64,000 nt of DNA from Streptomyces sp. F001 (GTDB taxonomy: Bacteria > Actinomycetota > Actinomycetes > Streptomycetales > Streptomycetaceae), in contig NZ_QZWF01000010.1 of the NCBI RefSeq assembly GCF_004187715.1, positions 1 to 64,000 of the forward strand, written 5' to 3'. Under the pieces are notes generated by a model. That model saw only the letters and a program-made list of their open reading frames with translations. It was not told the DNA's origin and did no database searches. Numbering within the stretch: the first letter of the stretch is position 1; each line of letters starts with the position of its first letter. The position numbers and the translations under genes were made by a program. Shown one piece after another: positions 58,328-64,000 of the stretch.

Positions 58328-59215
58328 ATGGCACTTCTGCTCGCACTGCTTATGGGCCTCGGCGTCTGGGGCGTCTTCGCCGGCATCCGGATGTACCGGG
58401 CGGAGGCGAAACTGCCCGGCGACCTCGCGCTCGCCCTGGAGGTCGGCTCGACCCGCACGGGCGCGGTGGACTCGCTGGTCGACCGCCTGGGCATGCGGTA
58501 CGCGCCCGCCGTACTGCGCATGATGGGCACCAAGCAGGTCGCCAAGTACCGCCGCAAGATCGACCTGGCGGGCAACCCCGGCGGCCTGACGATCGACCGT
58601 TATGCGGCGAGGCGGGCGGTCTACGGCTTCCTGGGCGGCCTCGGCGGCCTGGTGTTCCTGCTCCAGGGCAACGTGTTCATGGCGCTGCTCCTGTTCGCCT
58701 TCGGCGCGTTCTGGACCGAGGTCGGCATCTGGTCGGCGATCCGGCTCCGCAAGGACGTGATCGAACGAACGCTGCCCGACTTCCTCGACGTCCTCGCCGT
58801 CGTGGTGAGCGCCGGCCTCGGCTTCCGCCAGGCCCTCGACCGGGTCTCCTCCCGCTACGAGGGCCCCTGGGCCGACGAGATCCGCATCACCCTCCGCCAG
58901 ATGGACCTCGGCATGAGCCGCCGCCAGGCCTTCGCCGAGCTCCGGCGCAGGAACGACTCCGAGCAGGTCGCGATGTTCGTCACGGCGTTGCAGCAGGGGG
59001 AGGAGCTGGGCGCGCCGATCGTCGACACGCTGGTGTCGTTGGCCAAGGACATGCGGCGTACGGACGCCCAGAACGCCCGTCGCAAGGCTGCCCGCGCCGT
59101 CCCCAAGGCCACGATGATGATCACGACGTTCATGGTGCCGGCGACGATGCTGCTGCTCGGCGCGGGCCTGTTGCTGGGCTCCGGTACGGACTTCGGCTCG
59201 ATCACAGGTGAGTGA
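58328..59215 (+). CDS. tadC: Tad inner-membrane platform protein TadC
   Basis: 295 aa, ATG start 16 nt after tadB. N-terminal helix (LLALLMGLGVWGVFAGI), two middle helices (VYGFLGGLGGLVFLLQG, VFMALLLFAFGAFWTEVGI), T2SSF domain (LPDFLDVLAVVVSAGLGFRQALDRVSSRYEGPWADEIRITLRQMDLGMSRRQAFAELRRR) and C-terminal helix (TTFMVPATMLLLGAGLLLGS). Its stop overlaps the GTG of the histidine kinase gene. Confidence 0.9.
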   Translation: MALLLALLMGLGVWGVFAGIRMYRAEAKLPGDLALALEVGSTRTGAVDSLVDRLGMRYAPAVLRMMGTKQVAKYRRKIDLAGNPGGLTIDRYAARRAVYGFLGGLGGLVFLLQGNVFMALLLFAFGAFWTEVGIWSAIRLRKDVIERTLPDFLDVLAVVVSAGLGFRQALDRVSSRYEGPWADEIRITLRQMDLGMSRRQAFAELRRRNDSEQVAMFVTALQQGEELGAPIVDTLVSLAKDMRRTDAQNARRKAARAVPKATMMITTFMVPATMLLLGAGLLLGSGTDFGSITGE

Positions 59216-60803
59216 CGACCATGACGACACCGCCGACGATGAAGGAGGGCGCGGGCCTTCTGCGCCGTCGCCCCAAACTCCCTGAGATCACGACGCCGCC
59301 CGCGGGGACGGTGTTGCCGGCGCATGTGCGGTCGGGGGCGCCGGACATCCCGGTGACTTCGGTTACGCCGGCGTTGCCGGTGGGGTGGGTGCGGGCGGAC
59401 GGCGAGAGGGCGCCGGAGACGCCGGCGGAGCCGCCGGCGGTTGCCGGGCGCGGCGGGAAAGCCGCCGCTGGCGCTCAGCCCTCACAGGGGCCACCCGCAC
59501 CTGACCACGATGGCCGCACGGGTGATGCGGGTGGGAACCCAAACCCGGCCGAAGGCCGGGTGCCCCCCAACGCACCCGCACCCGCAATGCCCATCCAGAT
59601 CAACGCCCTGCAAGCAATGTGCCGGCAGGTCTTCGGCTTCCGCCTGGCCATGATCGCCCTGGCCGCCCCCGCCGCCCTCCTGAACGCCAACCCGGGCGTA
59701 GGCGCGTACCTGGTGGGCGCAGCCGTAGTGGTCACCTTCATGGTGTCCTACGTCCTCTTCAGAGACTGGGAACGCTTCGGCCCCTCCTCCTGCGCCACCC
59801 TCCCTCCTCGCCGTGGACACCCTCCTCGGCTCCCTCCCCCTGATCTCCGCCGGCCCCGACACCACCCTCGCCTACGTCAGCGTCTGCACCCCCTCCTCGC
59901 CGGCCTCGTCTACAGCTGGCGGGGCGCCGCAGTCTTCGCCTCCCTCCAGTCCCTGATCCTCGTCCTCGTCCACGCCACCCTCACGGACACCCCGAACGCC
60001 GGCCCCGCCGAAACCCTCCTCCTCCCCGGCCTCTGCGTCATCGCAGGCGCGGTCGGCTCGACCCTGCGCAACCTGATGCTCCGCTTCGGCGAGGCCACCC
60101 ACGCCCTGACGACGGTCCAGGCCCGCCTCGCCGTCACGGAGGCGGTGGCCGCAGAACGCGCCCGCCTGGCCCGCGAACTCCACGACTCCGTCGCCAAGAC
60201 CCTGCACGGCGTGGCCCTGGCGGCCGACGGCCTGGCAGGCTCGGCCGACAAGATGGACCCACGCCTGGTCAAACAACAGGCGGAACTGGTCGCCCGCTCC
60301 GCCCGCCGAGCCGCCGCCGAATCCCGCGAACTCCTCACCGATCTGCGCCGCGAGTCGGACCCCGACCACGGCACGGACGTACTCGTCGAACTCGCCGCAC
60401 GTACCCGCGACTTCAGCACCCGCACCGGCCTCCCGGCCGCCTACCTCCCCACCGGCGAACACGCGGTACCCCCCGTCCCCCGGCCGTGGCCCGCCAGCTC
60501 CTCACGATCGCGTCGGAGGCGATGGAGAACGCCCACCGCCACGCGGCGCCCACCCGGGTCGACGTCACGGCAGGCGTACACGGCGACCTGCTCCGCATCA
60601 CCGTCTACGACGACGGCCGTGGCCTGCCCCCCGGCACCACCCTCGAACAACTCCGCCGCGCAGGCCACTTCGGCCTGGTCGGCATGGTCGAACGCGCCGC
60701 CTCGGTGGGCGCCCGCATCCGCATCGGCCGCGGCACCCACCCCCGCGGCACGGAGGTCCGCCTGGACCTCCCGCTGGCAGCCCTGAACACACCCCCAGCC
60801 TGA
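59212..60803 (+). pseudogene. NarL-type sensor histidine kinase, frameshifted as sequenced
   Basis: GTG 59212 overlaps the tadC stop. A Pro-rich cytosolic N-terminus (about 1-120) precedes 5-6 membrane helices (FRLAMIALAAPAALLNANPGVGAYLVGAAVVVTFMVSYVLF … GLVYSWRGAAVFASLQSLILVLVHATL), then a HisKA_3 domain with the phospho-acceptor His in ERARLARELHDSVAKTLHGV. The HATPase domain (RQLLTIASEAMENAHRHAAP, VYDDGRGLPPG, GHFGLVGMVERA) is in a different frame. Between 59783 and 59890 the expected sequence LLAVDTLLGSLPLISAGPD needs three missing C residues restored; a fourth is missing near 60475. Repaired, it is a complete kinase of about 530 aa, cognate of the next gene. Confidence 0.75.
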
Positions 60804-60841
60804 CCACCGCTCGTCCCCACGACCCGAGAGGAGGCCGAACG

Positions 60842-61769
60842 ATGCCGGACACCCAGCCCCACCTGCCCCACCCGGCTCGCCGCCCCCGCCCCGCCTGCGC
60901 CGACGTCTTCGCCTCAGAACCCGTTCGCCGACTTTCCACCGCCCCCGCAAACGGCCCCCCTCCGCGTGGTCGTCGCCGACGACAACCCGGTGGTCCGCGC
61001 CGGCCTGACCGCCCTCCTCTCCGGCCGCGAGGACATCACGGTCGTGGCGGAGGCCGCCGACGGCCGCGAGGCCTACGACGCGGCCCAGGCCCACCACCCC
61101 GACGTGGTCCTCCTCGACGTCCGCATGCCCGGCGTGGACGGCATCTCGGCCCTCCCGTACCTCGTACGCCTGGCCCCGGTCGTCATGCTCACCTACAGCC
61201 GCGAGTCGGAAATCGTCCAGGAGGCCCTGCGCCGAGGAGCGGGCGGCTACCTGGTCCACGGCGAGTTCACGGCAGACCAACTGGTCGCGGCAGTACGGGA
61301 CATCAAGCAGGGCAGGGCCCACTTCACCCCGACGGCGGCAGGCGCGCTCCTGGCACAACTCCGGCAGGGACAAGGCGCCCCCGGCGAACCGCCACCACTC
61401 CCCGACGGCCTGGGCGCGACGAATGCGACTGCAAACCCTGACGTCGCGGCGAGAACGAGAAGTTCCCCTCTCAGTCACGTACCTGCACCGCCTATTTCTC
61501 CAGAAAACCTTTCGCAGGTGCAACCGGATGTGGCACAGTCGACGTCGTACCGGGCAAGGTTCCAACTCAGCACGAGGGAGGCGGAGATCATGGACCTCAT
61601 CGCATCCGGCATGAACAACCAGCAGATCGCCGCCACCTGCTTCATCAGCGAGAAGACGGTCAAGAACCACATCAACCGCATCTTCGCCAAGCTCCACAGC
61701 ACAAGCCGCTCCGAAGCCGCCGCCAAGTGGCTGGGCACGGCCCCCGGTTCACAGCGGGGACTGGGGTGA
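60842..61769 (+). pseudogene. NarL/FixJ response regulator, 5' part frameshifted as sequenced
   Basis: ATG 60842 follows GAGGAG region (gagaggaggccgaacg) and gives MPDTQPHLPHP, then a Pro-rich linker that regains the main frame (NPFADFPPPPQTAPLRVVVADDN) if two C residues are added near 60872 and 60891. Without that, GTG 60966 starts an intact 267-aa protein. Receiver domain: VVVADDNPVVRAGLTALLSG, phospho-acceptor in VVLLDVRMPGVDG, Thr in VVMLTYSRES, Lys at DIKQG. After a long linker, a LuxR HTH (LSTREAEIMDLIASGMNNQQIAATCFISEKTVKNHINRIFAKL). Expected to control pilin expression, since it lies directly before the pilin gene. Confidence 0.78.
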
Positions 61770-61920
61770 CCTGCGGTGACCAGTGGGGGGACGAACAGGC
61801 GCGGATGGGCCTTCGGTTGGGCCCGGGATTGGGTCCTGGGGCCCTCTGGCGGGAGGGGCGTTCCGCCGTACGTTTCCGGTATCGCAAGCGGCACCGAAGC
61901 CGATATCGGAGGGGAACACC
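61770..61920 (+). promoter_or_regulatory. Probable separate promoter region of the pilin gene
   Basis: 151 nt between the response regulator and the pilin. GGAGGGG at 61908-61914 is a strong ribosome site. The stretch is G-rich with runs such as GGGACTGGGGTG and ends with CCGATATCGG (61899-61908), a perfect 10-bp palindrome. A separate strong promoter for the major pilin is expected here; no clear -35/-10 pair is seen. No gene. Confidence 0.4.
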
Positions 61921-62118
61921 ATGAGCAACTGGATCAACACCACCGTCTCGTACTTCCAGGCTCGCGCCGCCCGCAACGACAAGGGGCAGACGGCGGTGGA
62001 GTACCTGGGGATTATTGCGGTGGTTGTGGCGATTGTGCTGGCGATCACGGGTACGGACATCGGTCAGTCCATCTTCGACGCGATCACCACGAAGATCGGC
62101 GAGGTCACCGGCGGGTGA
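61921..62118 (+). CDS. flp: Flp-family major pilin
   Basis: 65 aa, ATG start 6 nt after GGAGGGG. Leader MSNWINTTVSYFQARAARNDKG, then QTAVEYLGIIAVVVAIVLAI with Gly22 at -1, Glu27 at +5 and Tyr at +6. The tail is GTDIGQSIFDAITTKIGEVTGG. After cleavage the mature pilin would be 43 residues, typical of Flp. The leader is longer than usual for Flp (22 residues). Processing needs a TadV-type prepilin peptidase, which is not encoded in this window. Confidence 0.92.
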   Translation: MSNWINTTVSYFQARAARNDKGQTAVEYLGIIAVVVAIVLAITGTDIGQSIFDAITTKIGEVTGG

Positions 62119-62720
62119 TGCATCCCCGTAGGTACGGCGACGCAGGGCAGGCCTTCCCCATCTACATCACGGTGGTGGCGGGCCTGCTCTTTCTCGCGTT
62201 CGCTTACCTTGCGGTCGGCCAGGCCGCGGCAACGAGGAACGAGGCCCAGACGGCGGCGGACGCGGCAGCGCTTGCAGCAGCCCAGGAAGCCCGGGACCAG
62301 CTCACGGGTCAGTGGCTGGAGAACGTGCTGGACCCGACCTCGTGGCAGGACATCTTCGACGGCAACGTGGGACTTGACGACCCGTGCTGGCGTGCAGAGC
62401 AACTGGCGGCACAGAACGATGCCCATCTGGTAGGAGAGGGTTGCGCTCCGACGGGACTCCTGAGCTACACGGTCGATGTCGAGACCGACGAGCCCGTGGG
62501 GGACACCATCGTTCCTGGCACGGAAAACAAGAGAGCAACAGCAGATGCGACTGCCGTCATTGAGCCGCGCTGCTCGTTCAAGCTCCCCAGCGAGGATGCG
62601 GGGGACGATGTGCTGCCGAGTCTCATCTGTAAGGACGACAGGAACTGGGACCTGAACCCGGAAGATCTCATTGAACTCCCGGGACCCGAGGACCTCTTCG
62701 ACGTCCATCTGGCCGACTGA
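62118..62720 (+). CDS. TadG-like pilus protein
   Basis: 200 aa from ATG 62118 overlapping the pilin stop by 1 nt (GTG 62115 possible). Short basic N-terminus RRYGDAGQAFPIYITVVAGLLFLAFAYLAVGQAAATRNEAQTAADAAALAAAQEARD, the TadG/TadE-related anchor with the alanine-rich helix after the membrane segment. The exodomain has four cysteines (DDPCWRAE, GEGCAPTG, EPRCSFK, LICKDDR) and an acidic end. The +5 Glu of pilins is absent, so it is probably not cleaved. Likely anchors the pilus to the wall. Confidence 0.8.
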   Translation: MHPRRYGDAGQAFPIYITVVAGLLFLAFAYLAVGQAAATRNEAQTAADAAALAAAQEARDQLTGQWLENVLDPTSWQDIFDGNVGLDDPCWRAEQLAAQNDAHLVGEGCAPTGLLSYTVDVETDEPVGDTIVPGTENKRATADATAVIEPRCSFKLPSEDAGDDVLPSLICKDDRNWDLNPEDLIELPGPEDLFDVHLAD

Positions 62721-62754
62721 CAAGCGAACGACGAGTGATGAAGGAAGCAGAGGC

Positions 62755-63336
62755 ATGAGCATTCGGTTCACTACGAAGGCCCGTAGGGGGATGGTCGCGT
62801 TGGCCGCTGCGGCCGGACTGGCCCTCGGCGTGGCCGGCTGTAGCGGTGGTGGCGGCGAGGACGAGAAGCCGGACAGTTCGGCTTCTGCTTCCCAGGACAA
62901 CGGATCCCAGCCGAGTGCTCAGGAGGGGCAGGAGGAAGAGCCTCTGGCCGAGTTGAAGGGCTCGAACGGACTGCTCCTCCAAGTCACCTCCGCCGAACGT
63001 GATTCCGGCGGCTTCGTCACAGTGAACGGCAATCTGAAGAACGACGGTGGCAACAGCGTCGCGGTCCCGGCCGCACTGAGCGGCAACGAGACCGAGATCA
63101 TCAGGAACGGCAGGTCGCTGGGCGGCGCAACACTCGTGGACTCCAAGGGCAAGAAGCGCTACTACGTGCTGCGTGACACGGACGGTCGGCCATTGACGAC
63201 CACTGGCCTGTCGACGATCAAGTCCGGCGAGAGCGTGGCTGTTTTCATGCAGTTCCCGTCGCCGCCGACTAGCACGACCGAGGTCAGCTTCCAACTGCCG
63301 ACGTTCGCCAGCGGCACCATCACGATCTCCGGGTGA
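62755..63336 (+). CDS. Lipoprotein of the tad locus
   Basis: 193 aa, ATG start after GGAAGCAGAGG. Lipobox LGVAGC with Cys29, then a Gly/Glu/Ser/Gln-rich linker (residues 30-65) and a beta-sandwich-like domain: GLLLQVTSAERDSGGFVTVNGNLKNDGGNSVAVPAALSG… TLVDSKGKKRYYVLRDTDGRPLTTTGLSTIKSGESVAVFMQF. The pattern resembles Ig-like telokin/DUF4352-type domains. Overlaps the OmpA-like gene by 4 nt, so the two work together. Confidence 0.8.
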   Translation: MSIRFTTKARRGMVALAAAAGLALGVAGCSGGGGEDEKPDSSASASQDNGSQPSAQEGQEEEPLAELKGSNGLLLQVTSAERDSGGFVTVNGNLKNDGGNSVAVPAALSGNETEIIRNGRSLGGATLVDSKGKKRYYVLRDTDGRPLTTTGLSTIKSGESVAVFMQFPSPPTSTTEVSFQLPTFASGTITISG

Positions 63337-63971
63337 GGCCCACCATGACCCACACCCGCCTCACCCTGGCCCTGACCGCCGCCACCGTAATGTTCGCGAC
63401 GAACCTCTACGGCGCCGCGACGGCCCACGCCGACGAGAGCCCCAGCGTCCCCCCGGGCACAGAGGCCACCGCCTCCGCACCCGTCGAGGTGGACGGGAAC
63501 GACCCGGACCTGAAGATCCCGGAGGGCGCGACGCTCGCCGAGCCGAAAGTTCTGGACATCAAGCAGGTCGTCGAGGACCAGAGCGGAGACGAACGCCGCG
63601 AGGACACCAACGCGGACGTGAAGTTCGCCCTGCAGGCGGAGGTGCTGTTCGGCAAGGACAGCGCGAAGCTCAGCGGCGAGGCGAAGTCCCGTATCGCGGC
63701 GATCGCGGAGGAGATCAAGACGCAGAACGCGACGAAGGTCCGCGTCTTCGGCTTCACCGACAACCTCGGCTCGTCGGCCCACGGCGATGTCCTGTCCAGG
63801 CAGCGCGCCAACGCCGTACACGACGTCCTGGACGGGGAACTGAACGACCCGAACATCACGTTCGAGGTACGCGGCTACGGCGAGCAGTACCCGATCGCGG
63901 ACAACTCCACGGAGGCCGGCCGCAAGAAGAACCGCCGGGTCGAGGTCTCCTTCCCACGCACGGAGAGCTGA
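63333..63971 (+). CDS. Secreted OmpA-like peptidoglycan-binding protein
   Basis: 212 aa from GTG 63333, or 208 from ATG 63345. Signal peptide (RLTLALTAATVMFATNLYGAATAHA), an acidic linker, then an OmpA C-terminal domain (about 95-208): LQAEVLFGKDSAKLSGEAKSRIAAIAEEI, VFGFTDNLGSSAHGDVLSRQRANAVHDVL, VRGYGEQYPIADNSTEAGRKKNRRVEVSF. The Asp and Arg that bind the diaminopimelate carboxylate are present (TDNLG; NRRVEV). In a Gram-positive cell it would tie the Tad apparatus to peptidoglycan, with the lipoprotein encoded just upstream. Such a domain in the tad operon parallels the OmpA-type protein of Gram-negative Tad loci. Confidence 0.9.
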   Translation: MRPTMTHTRLTLALTAATVMFATNLYGAATAHADESPSVPPGTEATASAPVEVDGNDPDLKIPEGATLAEPKVLDIKQVVEDQSGDERREDTNADVKFALQAEVLFGKDSAKLSGEAKSRIAAIAEEIKTQNATKVRVFGFTDNLGSSAHGDVLSRQRANAVHDVLDGELNDPNITFEVRGYGEQYPIADNSTEAGRKKNRRVEVSFPRTES

Positions 63972-64000
63972 GCGAGGCCCCGCCGGGGAGTGCCTCGGCG

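Noticed and set aside
59212..60803. A true kinase pseudogene
   Set aside because: Four -1 shifts, all in C runs, leave all kinase motifs intact when repaired; sequence error is the simpler reading.
1..64000. tRNA, rRNA, origin or secondary-metabolite cluster
   Set aside because: No cloverleaf, rRNA core, DnaA box cluster, PKS/NRPS or terpene motifs were seen in any intergenic or coding stretch.

Overview
The window is about 73% GC by eye, uses GTG/TTG starts freely, packs genes into translationally coupled operons with 4-nt overlaps, and encodes mycothiol conjugate amidase, GTP-dependent PEP carboxykinase, an XRE(DUF5753)/DUF397 pair, SigE-family sigma factors and many Sec-secreted hydrolases. 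Together these point to a Streptomyces (or very close relative) chromosome, in the core rather than the arms. No tRNA, rRNA, CRISPR array, transposase, integrase or replication origin was found.

Layout. 0-1.6 kb: DUF4307 protein and mca operon, heavily frameshifted as sequenced. 1.8-5.0 kb: membrane-associated NB-ARC/TPR protein. 5.2-7.2 kb: thioredoxin-domain DUF255 protein. 7.4-13.95 kb: a tightly coupled four-gene surface-glycan operon (processive-type GT2, GT39-like membrane glycosyltransferase, GT2-GtrA fusion, secreted copper-radical oxidase with an Excalibur tail). 13.95-16.2 kb: Mut7-C RNase protein, TetR regulator, hemolysin III-family TrhA. 16.5-18.4 kb: pckG. 18.5-22.9 kb: an operon joining two solute-binding-like proteins, TelA and a vWA domain. 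23-26.8 kb: small helical protein, AlaT-like aminotransferase, proline/serine-rich membrane protein, secreted trypsin-like protease. 26.8-33.6 kb: divergent D-amino-acid/sugar-acid catabolic locus (N-acyl-D-amino-acid deacylase, D-serine-dehydratase-like enzyme; PfkB kinase, IclR, RidA, GntP permease) with a probable IclR operator between the arms. 33.7-41.2 kb: PH-like small protein, M14 carboxypeptidase, LuxR-type ATPase regulator, MEDS-domain protein, HATPase, Nramp-related transporter. 41.2-44.9 kb: ECF sigma factor with a putative membrane partner, DUF397/XRE/HATPase trio. 44.9-47.0 kb: an islet of inverted repeats with a small membrane protein and a truncated DUF1266-like gene next to sseB. 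47.1-49.8 kb: GH18 chitinase behind a DasR-type element, plus two small membrane proteins.

49.8-64.0 kb is a Tad (tight adherence) pilus locus: cpaB, tadZ/cpaE, two tadE-like pseudopilins, tadA/cpaF, tadB, tadC, a NarL-type two-component pair, a 65-aa Flp pilin, a TadG-like protein, a lipoprotein and an OmpA-like protein. Divergent to it lie a lipoprotein and the most unusual gene in the window: a 520-aa protein whose first 60 residues are a Flp pilin, with the same G/xxxxE[YF]LG processing site as the pilin and both TadE proteins, followed by a large unrecognised exodomain. It is a candidate pilus-linked adhesin or tip protein.

Quality caveat: several genes are broken by repeated -1 frameshifts in G or C runs (0-1.6, 38.4-39.1, 44.5, 59.8-60.9 kb, and probably 46.5 kb). 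The pattern looks like homopolymer undercalling rather than true decay, so 'pseudogene' entries there describe the sequence as given and not necessarily the organism.
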